From assembly GCA_959347315.1 (NCBI GenBank), contig OY365815.1:18655014-18719013 (forward strand): a stretch of 64,000 nt of DNA, read 5' to 3'. The position numbers and the translations under genes were made by a program. The notes beneath the pieces are model-generated. The model was not told the DNA's origin. It searched no databases and saw only the letters and a program-made list of their open reading frames with translations. Positions 36,843-50,000 of this stretch are shown one piece after another (position 1 is the first letter of the stretch; every line of letters begins with the position of its first letter). This DNA comes from Bimastos eiseni (lineage: Eukaryota; Annelida; Clitellata; Crassiclitellata; Lumbricidae).

Positions 36843-37531
36843 TTTAACAACTCTGCTAGCAAATCAACATTGGACTGAGAAGGGAAGGAGAAGGGAATGA
36901 GAAAGAAAAGGGAATGAGAAAGAGAAGGAAAGAGAACGAGAAGGAAAAGAGCGCAGTAGTTGGCAGACAATCAAGCATTAAATTCAGTGTAATTATAAAC
37001 CAATTACCACAGCTTCAAAACAATCCATATGGCTATGTTGTTACTAGTAGCAGCAATATCACGAGTAAGCAAAATAAAGCACTGAAAGCTGGAAGCGCAA
37101 CCAGTGGCGGGTGCACTCACACACGTAAAGCCATATAACCCATTATTATAGTGCAAAATTAATGTGAAATGGCGCAAATCAGTCGATAGTACTAAGCTGC
37201 TAAAGAGGAAGTAAGAAAGATTTCTACATGGTGACTGTCACTGAAGAAGCTGAGGCCCTCACAGACCTACTACTGTGCATTGTTGTAGTAGGTCGACTAC
37301 TTGCCAGTCAGTTACTACCTCACATAAAAGTTCCGGAGAAAATTAGAAGGAAGTAAATGAGTTAGGAACACAACATCTACTGTTACCATGTTTTGATGAA
37401 AAATAAATATTGATCCGATAATGACCAGTGCTTGATGTAAACAAATATAGAACTGAAAACAGGCCAATATAATAACGACGTGGAAAATCGCAAAAGGCGC
37501 CATATAAAGTCACACGATTTGGTTGACTCAC

Positions 37532-37660
37532 GTATCTGAAGCTGATTGTTGTCTTCGATGTCTCTATAGCTGGATGTCTCTGAGAGGGAACGTTTTCACG
37601 AGAGCTGACGGAGACGGTGACAGAGAGTGAACAGACCACAATCGATCCTTTTATAATGAA
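37532..37660 (-). promoter_or_regulatory. Promoter and 5' UTR exon for the copy-2 truncated granulin gene
   Basis: On the minus strand TTATAAAAGG (about 37646-37655) precedes an untranslated exon ending CTTCAGATAC|GTGAGT at 37532. It is the duplicate of the signal at 22671-22800. The TATA box, the donor and much of the exon are kept between the copies. It would splice to GTTAG|ACCATG at 34260. Confidence 0.5.
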
Positions 37661-38639
37661 CGCGCCCTGCGTTTCTCTTTCTATTCTGGTTCAAACCAGT
37701 TTCTCCGCATATTTGCCTAACTATTATAATGACCATTGTGGTTTGTCATCGATTTATTTCCTTTCGATAAAGCAACTTCCTGTTCGATGTTTTCAAACGA
37801 CAGTGCGAGTGGATCGCCTGCAGGTGATGGCTTATTTCGCAGTCCCTAAAATCTGGCTATACGGTCCATAAACGGGATGTTACTGGTGAGGCCCCCATTC
37901 AAATGGACAACAGCGGAGAAGGATGTCACCAGATGAATTAATTGAAGATTTAGGAGGGTCGAGTCCACAGGTTTGCGGAGTCTGCCTGATTCCTACGTAT
38001 CGGTGCCGCAGTCCCTCCAGTGAGTTATCAGAAGAGAGCTAGGCTTTAAAATGCTCTGATGCATAATTTTATATGCCTACTCCGCCACTGTTTGGACCTT
38101 AACAGTGCCAGTCCCAAGCCTGGAGAAAGGAGGAGGGCGACACCAAATCATCTTCGATATGGAACGGTGTCGTTAAAAATCAGCATCGATAGGCCAGCTC
38201 GTTGGTGCAGACATGACTATGACTATGACTAATAAACTTCTATAGCGCCGCCATAATTACGCACAGGGCATCAACCGACGGCGCACCAAAACAAATTGAA
38301 AATTCGGTCAAATCCAATAGGTCAGTCCTAAGAGACATACAGTCCATACAGTTCACATACAGCCGTTATAGAAAACCAGTGCACATTGAAATTTACATAT
38401 GGCAAAAATCCTGATGTTTGCCTTGACCACTCAGACACGCGGACAGTTACTGAAGGAACCGTGTGTGTATGCAGCTGGCAGTATCAGAGGTTCAACCCCT
38501 CGCGTTTCAACCTCCGGTCGATTCAATTCTAGGGCTTTCCCCTACTGAAGGCCTACATGTATATGGGCTGTGACATTGTGAAAAAACTTGATTGATTGAT
38601 TGACATTAATTAATCAAACGAATCGCAAATAAATGACTC

Positions 38640-39190
38640 ACTGGGGATCTCGGCGTTGCACGGGTGAGACAGGTTTTTCGGCCATGTATGTAAATAAATA
38701 GTGTTTATATACATCCTGTATAGACACTGATGCGTACACAGTACATACCCACCTGACCGACTGTGCAAAAGATGGCCAACTACTGTATGAATGCTACCTG
38801 TACGATAGCTCCCAAATCGTCCATTCATTCATGACGGTGTAAAAGAAGAAGAGGTGTGGCAGACAGACATGTCGGCAAATGTGTAGGAGGTGTTTCGTCG
38901 ACTCGCTTCTGGCGACTGAAAAGGAAACTTTCCTTGGGAGGGTCCTGAGACATGTCTATCGCCCTGCAGACCAGGAAGACGGCGTCCGCGGGGTTCACAA
39001 ACCCCTGCACTGCGTGTCCCGGGTGTTCCCCGAGCCAATGGTGAAGGTTTCGAGTCAATAGCTCTAAAGCTGTGCAAATGCATAGCCGGACAAACGCACA
39101 AAATCTCTTCTTTATATACATATATACATATATATATGTATATATATTGCCTCGCTTTGTCTATTGCTGATTAAGGGAAAATAATAGAAG
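38640..39190. other. Copy-2-specific insert, GC-richer, unassigned
   Basis: This block interrupts the alignment between the duplication copies (23.55-23.70 kb versus 38.61-39.20 kb) and is richer in GC than its surroundings between 38880 and 39060. Open frames of up to 98 codons exist on both strands (for example 38825-39121 minus), but none has a family signature I recognise. It ends in an ATATAC repeat. It may be a fragment of a transposon. Confidence 0.4.
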
Positions 39191-40127
39191 AAAACCACTT
39201 CAACAGTTCTCGTTTTAATTTATAATTATGTGAATACACTTGCAGAGGTGAAAGAATTAATGGTTTCGAATCAGACATATCTATTCCCTCAGAGATTACG
39301 CTGATGTGATTTCTCCTAGCTACAGGTCTATGAATAATTTTACGAATACAAGGGACCATCGATATAATTATTATGGCAGCCTCTAGTTTATCAGGCCAAC
39401 ATCGAAGGAAATGCATTTGGCAGTCGCTTCAGTACGCAGAAATAGAACAAGGTTGTATAGTGACACTGAGCGACTTATAAACAATTTACACGGTTTCTTG
39501 GTTCCTGCACCTTTCGGTTGACAAGTTTTCGCCTTATAGTGAGTCGCAGGACCCTCAGGGATTCAGCTTCTATAGCTACACTTTACAATACAATTTTATA
39601 AACATGCACTTTATTTTAGCTTGCTCTGTTGCTGATGGTGACCTGATGCTTACTTCATGAAGCTGTAGAAGTGTGGCTATAGCCTGAAATCTGCCTAACT
39701 TTACGATGACATTCGGCAGTGATCGCATAAAGATAATAACCAGACAATTGAACAATTAATCACATATTTTAACCATGGCATAGTAAGCACTAAAGACTAC
39801 AAGCTACTCTCTAGGAACTGAAGATCAACATATACATACAGTTTAACTAAATATTAGGATGAATTTAAAAGTCCAGGATATGCATTGATTATGTGACTGC
39901 ATGGTTATTGAAAGTTATCGAATTTGATGCAATTGGAATTCGTTTTTATGAGGAGTAGTTTGTTCTGCCACGACGCGTTGAATTTTTTTTCCGGATCCTA
40001 GAAAAATCGAATGTTAAACGAAATAAAAGCCTTCAACAGATTGCTTTAGTTCATGGCAGAAACGAAACCGTTTTGTTCAAAGTGAAGTCACTGAACGGAA
40101 TCCAATGAATGGTTGAACTCCTTCCAT

Positions 40128-41654
40128 TCAGTTTTCTTTGTTGACAATGGTCTCAGTCGAATACGTGGCTTCAACGGTTTTACAATCAGCGATCTCAAAG
40201 CCCGGAATGCAAGCGAAGACACGGGCATCACAGACGGAACAACGAGGACAACAATGGTAGCCATCGGCACAACAGACATTCTGAAATCATTTGACATTGG
40301 TCATTACAGGCTCGTATCATGCTAAGCAGGACCGCCTTTACTAATTTGGGGCCCTACGCAAAATTATTTTATTGGGCCCTGTTACATTCACTCACACCAA
40401 TTGAGAAAAAACGACACATAAAGCACAATTTATGCAAATGCACAAAACCGAGCATGTCATGGAAGAAATCGAGGAGCTCACGCGTGGGTAATTGCAGCAC
40501 ATGTACGATCCGGTGAAGGTCCTGCAGCAAGCACTTGCTCCAAGGCAACGAGTTCCATCCGGACAGATCATGTTCTCTGGCAAGGCAGCGTCCGTTGAAC
40601 TGACTGGGGCTGACAGTTTTTTGGCCCAGGGAATCGTTTCGTTGTTAACGGCCTGGATACACTGCTGCTTCAAGCCATCACACGAATAGCCTTGTGGGCA
40701 ACAGTGAGCGCTGTCGGATTAACATGTTGCCTATGTGAGCCAAACGTCGTTACAATGTAAATAACGGGACACAATCGTTACAAGAGTGTGTCGGTGGTGT
40801 CCATAAATGACATAGCGCAATTTTGAACAACTTTTTTAGCCCTTCGTCACGCGTCGTCACAAATGTCATGACCCCTCAAAAATGACGTCACAATGCTCTC
40901 CCCGAAAAACCAGATGTCCAGAATGTAATGCAAATTTTCATATAATTATCAAAAAAGTAACTATGATTTTTAAAATTCTTGAAAATATATAGTAGAACGA
41001 AGAAAAATGTAAAAAGTGAGGTTAAAGGCCTAATTATTAAAATTTTATACATTCCTCAAGATGAAGGGCTCTGGCAGAATCACTATAATTATTAAATAAA
41101 TGCTTAATAACAATAACTTGAAACAATCCAAACTTTATGCCTCTCCATTCTCCAACGGTGAAGCAAAATGCTCCTTCATGGAATAATTAATGTCCAATCC
41201 ATACACTCTCCATTTTCTTCGCTATATTGCCAACGTGCAGCGACTGTATGTGGCCAGTGCATTTGGGTGGGATAATTGATTCCTGCTTGTGTGCTACAGA
41301 ATGGCTGCCTCACTTCCAAAGCCCCAAATTGATACCGAGTGTAAAGCAAGCAACTCAAAAAATTGGGAATGCAATAATCATAATAAGTGTTGTTAAATTG
41401 CAGTGACAATTACTGTTAGTAATGGGAAATTTGTTGAATTGAGTAAATTTCTTTAAACAAAGTTACGCATTCTGTTGTTTAATGTGACGATGTGACGTCA
41501 CATTTCGTCGACACTCTCCCCTCGTCACACATCGTCACAACTCTGTGATCCTCCCCTAGGGCGCGTTACGTCATTTATGGACGGCTCCTTACCAGAGTAT
41601 ATAGCAACAAATTGTCTAGGTTAGGAATACTTGCAGCATAACCGGAAAAACCAT
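40128..41654 (-). pseudogene. Two-granulin-domain pseudogene (copy 2 counterpart of 24868-27035)
   Basis: Exon 3 (40128-40280) is intact and nearly identical in structure to the live gene, with NVCCADGYHCCPRCSVCD and a tail ending NKEN. Exon 2 (40482-40730) keeps its splice sites, the PWAKKLSA linker and CPDGTRCLG..ACC..YMCCNYPR. However, the start reads ATC followed by TAA, so the second cysteine of the first CC pair is a stop. Exon 1 is almost gone: near 41620-41654 only the first few codons survive (ATG at 41654, GTTTTTCCGGTT), joined at ATACTTGCAGCATAACC to sequence that lies some 700 bp away in the live copy. Intron 1 also holds a terminal-inverted-repeat element (40788-41588). No functional product is expected. 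Confidence 0.85.
40788..41588. mobile_element. 800-bp element with GTCCATAAATGAC inverted ends
   Basis: The left end reads GGTGTCCATAAATGACATAGCGC and the right end, read inward, GCCGTCCATAAATGACGTAACGCG. Subterminal TGACGTCAC and TCGTCAC words occur on both sides. Imperfect flanking repeats, TTACAAGAGT (40778-40787) and TTACCAGAGT (41589-41598), suggest a target duplication of about 9-10 bp, and the paralogous site at 26270 lacks the insert. The superfamily is not certain. A minus-strand frame at 41176-41409 has no recognised domain. Confidence 0.65.
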
Positions 41655-42410
41655 TTTCTGTTGACAAAGAAAACACACAGAATACAACTCGTCAGGAGAG
41701 AATAATGTCATAAATATTAACGATAATGTTACTTAAAAGTAAAGGTGCTTTTTATATTAAAATCAACATATCGTAATCGTGAAAATAGGCTACTGGTGAT
41801 CGACCGGTTCAAGAAGGCCGAAGCTAGAAACAGAAGTAGTTTTTGAGGGATGAGGACATAATTTATGCAGCCATCAATGCTGAGTCATATGAGGAAGGAA
41901 GGTAATTGGGAGGGAATGAGGGCGAAAGGGAAGTACATAGATAGACAGCCGAGCAATGGGTATGGCCTAAAAAATCTGCTTTGGATACATTAGACCAACA
42001 CGGCGTGTCAGACGATTGAGTGGTGTAGAAGCACATATGCACAAGCTCCCATACAAACATTCAAGTACACACAAATTCACACGTGCACACAAAACCATAT
42101 ACATGTATATACATGTATATGTATACACATACTGTCACCCAATGTTCTAGCATCAAATTATATATATATATATAATGCATGTATATAAAATGTTCGAATC
42201 TGATTGGTGAAGCATTAAGTCTGTGTATTATGATGTTTGAACCTGGTGAGTCAAGCTCTGTTGTTCAGATAACTAGTGGGAACGTGTATGTATTTGGTCC
42301 TTGCGATGAGTAGGGAACCGTTTGACAGTATGATTGGGCGAACAAGGTTCTTTTGAACACTTAAACATGAACATGTTATTGAAAGATTCAAACAGCAATA
42401 ACTATGGTCT

Positions 42411-44661
42411 GTGTTAAACTGTGTTGAAAAACCTCGGAAAAGGAAAACTTAGATTCAAGCAACCCTTAGGATGACTCACTCTTTTGTCTTATTAGTATAA
42501 GATCGTTTGATTCGCAGTTCTTACTGTAGCATCGATTTCGGCGTATATAGGCATACACGTCTGCAGCGCTTTTCGACCTTTATCAATTCATTTGTTGCGT
42601 CATATAAATAGAAAATTCTTACCAATATGGGCGCTTCTATATCGACATTATTTCACATCTAATCAAAACCTAAAGCGAAAACTTTGCTCATTTACATTTG
42701 AGTTGACTTCACAAGCAAAAGATTTATGGCAAACCAGTCGACATAGCTGGTAGCGTTTAGATTGTTGGATAACTCTTTCGGCCATTGCAGCCTTTCACTT
42801 GTAAAATTTACAAAAGTAACATATTCGATCATTTAATGATTGAATCTGTTGCTTTTTGGAGCTTGCATATGGGTTACATAGCGCTGACAGGAACGTTTTA
42901 TTTCACATTTGTACTCATTTATGAACTACGGCCATCATTTCGATGAGCACTTCATGGGTAGGCCTACTTAACAAGTGCTTTATAAAGAGTCATTATGCAA
43001 AATACACACACCAAATAAAATTCTGGTCGATAAATTCAACTGCCTCCATCCACGCTACGAGCTTAGTTTAATTCTATCTCACTAGGTCATAAGACTAATA
43101 CGTCTAGCATTTCATAGATTTTCTTGTGAGTCATCCACTTAATAAAGTCCTCAGTAATGCGTATGCCCTGTTTCTAGTAAAAATTCACTACGTGCTTATC
43201 TTATTGTACGTATCTGTTGCTTTTTCTGGCGAGTTATTTTCTTGCATATCATCCTAGAATACGAAGTAGAGCCACTGAAGATGGATAAGGAAAAGAAGGA
43301 AAGAAGCAAAGGCAGAGGCAAAGGGGTCAAGATAGGCAGAGGGAGGCGGCAAAGCGGAGATAGAGAGAGAGAGAGACAGAGAGAAGAAGATGAAGCAGAA
43401 GAAGAAGCCTATAGATTGTCAATGACAGTAGGCCTAACTGAGATTGGGATAAGCAGGAGTGGAGGACATAGCGAAATAGTGATGAGACAATAACATATTT
43501 ATACTGGTGTTTTATTTTGACTATGGTAACAAGCAAACACTCACATTCGCATATAACTATATTCAATTTTTTTAAAATAAACTGATAAACATGCATAGTT
43601 ATATACCATAGTTGAGTAAGCTCATGTAAATGTAATCGCCGTGCGTATAATAAACGCACTCCAATACGTGTTTGCGTATGGACATCGGTTGGTTTGGTAA
43701 TAAAGCATTGCAAAGCAACACGGCCAGCGAATCAAAAGTCGGCTGTGAAGACTCTATTGAAGGCAGGTATAGTACACGTACGTAGCCAAGCTAGGTATTA
43801 TACTTATATTAGCTATAGAGGTGCATCATAATAATCAGCCGTGTGCACGCTTTCAGCATTCTGATGCTTTTAGAAGACTTACCCATTCAATTTGTTGTTT
43901 AAATCAGATGGTAGCTTACTGTTGTCCAATTACATTTCGCTGTGGATCTATAAACAGAAGAGTAGTGTATATATGTGACATAGAGTCTATAGACTACTCT
44001 GCTTACATGTATATGAGCCTTACGCAATTAAGATAAGTTTATAATGCGCTAATGTTAGATAAGTAGATGCATTGTAGGTTATAACGGGTCAAAGGCATCA
44101 GGTAATGATAGTCTTTATTAGCTGCTTCTATTTCGATCCAAGTAATTACAACCATCAGAGACTGAAAATGTCTCCAATTGAATATTGTCATTTATTTAAG
44201 TAAACTTCAATACAAATTCGCTCGTGTTTTCAACAAAACATTATACCATTACTGTAGCCTGCTTACAATCCAAAATTATACAATGCAAAATATACAATGC
44301 CACGCAATGGAAGACACGACGTTGTCGTTTTCACAGAGCTGTATTAAATTAAAGTTGACTGAATGAATTTCACTTTAAATAGTCTCACTTTATCTCACTA
44401 AATATCTCACAATCTAACTCACATCAAGATTGAGCGCCCGACCGACGATGTCTTGGGCGAACTTTTGCATCAATTGTCACATAATAAAGCTGTATATCTG
44501 AGGTAGTTGAACCATTAAATCTACTGCTTAACATAAATAATATATAACTAAACCCACGATAGCTAGGTTCATTATTGTTCACATGGTTGCGATACCATCT
44601 TAGTCAAGCTGGTGAATCAGTACGTTTAAGATACGAATTAAGTGAACTGTAAATATCTATC

Positions 44662-44699
<38 letters not shown>

Positions 44700-45740
44700 A
44701 CTTATAATTTCCAAATTCTATACACTCTTCTAGTCGAGGTCTAACTACATTCGCCATAGAACCTAAATACATATATGTGCATATCAATTTTTAAACTATT
44801 CACCTGAATTAAAGTCAGTGCTGTAAATTCACGCGAGTCTCAGATGTCTGGCTTACAATCTTGCGATTAGGTTTCACAGACGAAACCTTCTAACAAGTTT
44901 TTCATGCACTGAGCAGTTCCTTCATACAGAGATAATGAGCCAATTAAGTGATCAATCAGATTTTTATGCTCTGAATTTTTATTGATATGATCTTTCTCAG
45001 ACCAAATAAGTGAACGCGATGCCAACCGGAACTAGGAGGGCATTCTCAAATGTCCCTCCATACTTATTGGACGACACCAATAGGCCGCTCTTCTGCGCAC
45101 CAGACTATGCCATGACCTCTCTTTTGCAGTGCACCAGACTATGCATGACATGACTTGTCTTTTGCAGCTTCGATTCCCACTACGACTGCTAGATTCAGGA
45201 TGCTAGCTATAGACAGACGGAGACCGTAAAGCATTGGTAGTTGTCTAACTTCGTCTGACATTGTCCTGAATCATATCACTGTCCTAATACTAGAATCATA
45301 TTGATATTCGTGGAAAACGAACAGTGATCTGAAGTGTGTCCCTAAACGATCAAAACAGCAGTAAGAACTTGACATGGAACCAAAGACTGGAACCACGTAG
45401 ACACACCTACAGGAAAGATAACTGCGAGCTATTAAATCGTGGTGGCGGTGGTAATAATAGTGCTGACAATATTACTGTCTTCACGACGACGACGACGATG
45501 ATGATTTTATGATTTTGACAGTGTCAATGATCATGATAATGGTGATGTTGATGATGACGATGATGATAATGATGATGATGACGATACTGCTGTCGCGGCT
45601 GGTAATGATGCATGTTTTGATTGTGACAATGTCGATGACCCTGCAGGACACTGCCTCTGAATGGTATTGTTCATAGATAAGTTGTTGCCTGCTTTTACTT
45701 TATACCTTGCCCGAACGCGAGGACCTTAAGAGGTTGGCAA
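42411..45740. other. Intergenic DNA
   Basis: I find no gene. The frame at 43242-43493 is a Lys/Glu/Arg-rich translation of a GAGA purine tract. (TA)n lies at 44664-44696. A 36-bp near-tandem repeat (GCACCAGACTATGC..CTTTTGCAG) lies at 45098-45167. A GAC/GAT-rich stretch lies at 45480-45590. Confidence 0.55.
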
Positions 45741-47013
45741 CTAGATCATTTTGACTTTGAGGACCTGGGAGATGGTCTCCCTGTCGTTTGCGTAGACCAG
45801 ATAGACGTCGCCTTCCACCGTGAACGTCTCCCAGTCAGACGACGGAAGCGTTTCCATGTAGTGAGCGGGTACAAACTTTTCCACGCCCTGCCATCGATAG
45901 ATGACGCTTCTTGTGGTGGTCGATGGTAGCCACGACCCATATCGTCCTGCCCCTTCGACCGCTGTTCCCGACCGACCCCCATGCGGTCCGAGTAGCCTCC
46001 CTCGCTGGGAGTTCGATACAACGATGTAGTGGTCGTCACCGATGGAAAACGCCTCCCAGTCCAATGCACTGTCGGAAAGCAAACCAAGTGAAACATCCTT
46101 CCATATACATCTTATATATGCATCCATTCGGACAATAATATGACGCGTTTAAGGAATCCTAACCCTAACCCTGACCTCTAACCCTAACCCTAACCCCTAA
46201 CCCCTAACTCCTAACCCTAACCCGAACCCTAACCCCAACCCTTACCCTAACCCCCTAACCCTAACCCCTAACCCAAGCCCTAACCCTAACCCCCACATCA
46301 GACCCTTACAGGGTCTGATGTGGTAATAATATGCTTTCATAGTGGTGAACGTCTTCCAGTACAGACTATTAAAGGGAACTCTTACATGGAATCAACCTAT
46401 TAAATCAGCTCATTATCAGATCACATCAAACATAATTACTTTTTTTATCGTAATGAGTTATTAAGGTAAATCAGTTGCTATCCTATATAGGATGTACAAA
46501 ATTGGCGAATGTCAGACAATCTTGCCGGTAACTCCCATTTTACATTCTTCTGTAACTGCAGAACTGTCGATAATTTATGTGATATTTATATTTGTCAATC
46601 TAAACGACTCAAATACATTTAATACGCAACATGAGAGCAAGCAACCTGTGGGTTACAATGTCCTGGTACTTGGCGAAGACTTTCCTAGATTTGTTGAAGA
46701 CATAGATGGATGAATTCGTGACGTAGGGGTCGTCTCTGTCCAATCCCATCGTATTGGCAACAGCCAAATAGAAGTCGTTCTTGATGGAAAAGAATTCCCA
46801 GTCGCTCGCTCCACTTGTCTAAGCCAATGCGTAAAACATATAAAATAAAAACTCTCTGTTAAAGCCATATTTTATGTTAACTTTATCAAATACTACATTG
46901 ACTCAAGGACGAGAGTGTACTAAATGCGATTGGGAAACAATGCAGCTCGTCGTTGATGACGACGACGATGATGATGGTGGTGGTGGTGGTGGTGGTGATG
47001 ATGATGATGATGT

Positions 47014-47073
<60 letters not shown>

Positions 47074-50000
47074 CTATGACGATATTAATCAAATAACGGA
47101 CCTCAATCGTCTGGAAATGAATGAACTCCTCGTTCTGCCAGAGTAGGATGACTGATCTGGAGAATGAGTTGACGTCAATTGCAGATCGGAAGCAGGAGCT
47201 GGCCAGTGCCAGGAAGTGATATTCGTCCAGCTGGAAATGCGTCCAGTCGTAGGCGCCGACCGTCGGAATGTCCTGGAAAGACACGAACTGACTCATCGTC
47301 TCGTTCCACTGATAGACGACAGAGTTGACGCTGCAATTCGAACCTGAAAGAAAGCAATGAAGTAAAAATATTACTAACATGATCCAAGGTCATTACAAAC
47401 AGAACTGGTGAAAACCAATAGAAAATGACCATAACTCAGTCAAATGCTGTTTCAATTTTGGTGATTCTGCGCAACGGCAGTTTCCCATAATTTTTACCAT
47501 TCTAGCGTGAAATGACCTTGAGTCAAACCAAGGCTAAAAGCCAACCTATTATTCTGCCACTTTTAAGTGTTTAACTAATTCCATTTAAAATACAAAAATA
47601 AATGCATATAAACACAATGAACGTAATTAATATGTTTTTGTAAGTCGAGCCTTCTCATGTGCTTGATCCCTGGTGTCGAAATAAAGCTGTGCCACCAGTC
47701 TATAATTATAATAAGAATAAATTGGACTTAGTTTCTGGCTGTTGGTTGAATAATACAAATGGCGCAACAAATTTATTACAATTAGTCTAAATTTAGATCT
47801 AAAGAATACTTTAGAAATTACAGCGATGCAAACGCATGGAGAATACAATCGTCATCGCCCGATATGATAGCATTCGTTTGAGAGACAGTACCAATGGCGT
47901 AGTTGGCGACGGCCAGAAAGTGTTTTCCGTCCATTTGGAAGTATTCGATGTCCCTGGCTGTCCACGTCACCAATTCCTGGTGGAGCTGGAAGCGCCGATG
48001 GCGCTTGTTCCAGATGTAGACGACAGATTTGGACGGACGGTCACTACGAGATCCGAGATTGGCAACAGCAAGATAAGACTGCGCAACATAAAATAACATC
48101 GTCGTCGTCGTCATCATCAATAAAATAACGGCTTCATGTGTCATCTCGTTTCCATCGTCGTTGTTTTATCCTGTTCATTGCCGTTGCTATGGCATCACAT
48201 TCCCAGCTGTTACGCTGAGAACATTTTTAATGGCTAAAAGTGTAATAATGGCTATATAAATGATCTCATACGACGCAATCATTATAATTAGCATCAATAT
48301 CTTTGCAACGCTAAAATTATATAATCACATTATTGAAAACTGTAGAATCATATTATCCATCATCGTTTTCGCCATCTTAGCAGTCGTCATGACAGCCACG
48401 CACCACCTGCATCAGCGCCGACAGAATGGTCATAGCCAGCCGTCATGGACTGAAGCGAGACAGACGAACCTTGTCAACCCGCTTTCTGTCGCTCCAGCAA
48501 ACAGACCAACATTCAAATTTTGCCTAACTATCGATTGACTTTTTAGCTGTATTTCTAATCTAGAGAAGCAACTACGATTTCATTTAACATTTCTTATTAC
48601 TTTCAACCAAAAATATCATCCAACACAAATTGCAATTATCAACGAGAACAGCACACAATGCTAGAACTCTAAAAGGTCTAAACCGAACGCACGACAACTA
48701 AAATTGCTAGTCAGCAGCTCTCTACAAATTTCGCGCGCAATCTGACATCAGCGCAGGAGCGATACAGTCGAATACAGCAGCTGCGGCTAGCTTCTACAAA
48801 TCGATCGTCGCTACGCTCATAGTCTGAATTAAACATATCCTGACTAACATGTACATAATAGCAATTAATACAACTTAAACTTTGTATTGTCCAAATAACG
48901 TTCACAAACCTGTTTTCCAATCTGGAAATGTTCCCAGCTCTGTGCGCCGAGTGTGTACAGACTCTGATAGACTGTGAAACGGTTCTTATCCCAGCGGAAG
49001 ATCGTCGACTGCTGCTTCCTCAATTCGCGGCTGTCGTAGCTGGCCGTTGCCAAGAAGATACCCTCATCTGGAATACGGAATACGGTCAGGTCAAGGGTCG
49101 GAGCAGCGGTCACGAGGTCCTGATGCCAGACGACGTAATCCATTCGCGGCGAAAACAAATGATCTGCAATTTAACAACAATATAATTAAGAACAGAAAAA
49201 CTGAAAAGCAATCTAGCATTTTATTAGGATGATCTAATTAGGAACACGAGGCAGAGAATAAGTGCAGACCAGATCTATAGACAAAACTATATAAGTTCAG
49301 GACATTTCGACGGTCGGCGCCTACGAATATAGGTAAACCAAAATGCAGTTATCAGTTAGTGAAATGTTTCAAAGTTAGAAACTTTGATGTGCAACCGGAA
49401 ATAATGTCGATGCTAAAGGCGTACGCAGAGATGCTTCACAGAACAGCTACCACCATTAGGTAAAAAGAAAATAAAGAATTAAAATCACACAGACAAACGA
49501 TTGCAAAGCTGACAAATTTGTATCAATATATCAATTTGTATAAATATATCAATTTGTATCAATATATCAATTTGTATTAATATATCCTATCATTTCAAGA
49601 GTCATCAGTCAGCGTATGGAATTGTCTTTTCTAGATCCGAGATTACAGCTCATCTACACCTACATCAAAGGGATAAATTATACATTGATGTTTAATGAAG
49701 ACGCAGATTTCATCTTCTACTTTGGACAATCGCTGTTTCATCAGCAGAGAGCGTGACTGTGATGCTGAGGACAGATGCATCAACAGCAGACGCCGCAGCA
49801 CCATCAATAGTAACAATCGTGACAATTGCTTCAGCAACCTCGGCTTTTTATGAGCGACCCGTCACCATTGAAGCCCTGCATCGAATGCACATTGATCGCC
49901 TGTCTGTTATCACGATCTTTCGGACACAGAATTAAGAAGCCCCATCAAATATTTCACGCACTTCCCGGCACACTACGATGGCACCTTCCAATGATATGAT

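Larger units (their letters stand above)
29633..42410. repeat. Tandem segmental duplication, copy 2
   Basis: This is the second copy of the segment starting at 15.13 kb. The start, GGCGGACGTGTGTAACTGCC at 29643, aligns to the end of the last exon of the three-granulin gene (GGCGCGTGTTTCTAACTGCC, 15137-15156). The far end, about 42.41 kb, aligns to 29.63 kb. Copy-2-only insertions are a block at 33.70-34.01 kb, the hAT MITE at 35.74 kb, a GC-richer block at 38.64-39.19 kb and a terminal-inverted-repeat element at 40.79-41.59 kb. Confidence 0.85.

Noticed and set aside
43242..43713. Lys/Arg/Glu-rich frame and its antisense partner
   Set aside because: GAGA purine simple sequence; no conserved motif or splice context.
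45746..46138. Alternative frames over the last TSPEAR-like exon
   Set aside because: They lack EAR motifs; the frame ending at 45741 carries two clear repeats and matches the upstream exon phase.
46886..47146. Poly-Asp and poly-Ile frames
   Set aside because: They come from the GAT microsatellite next to exon 7.
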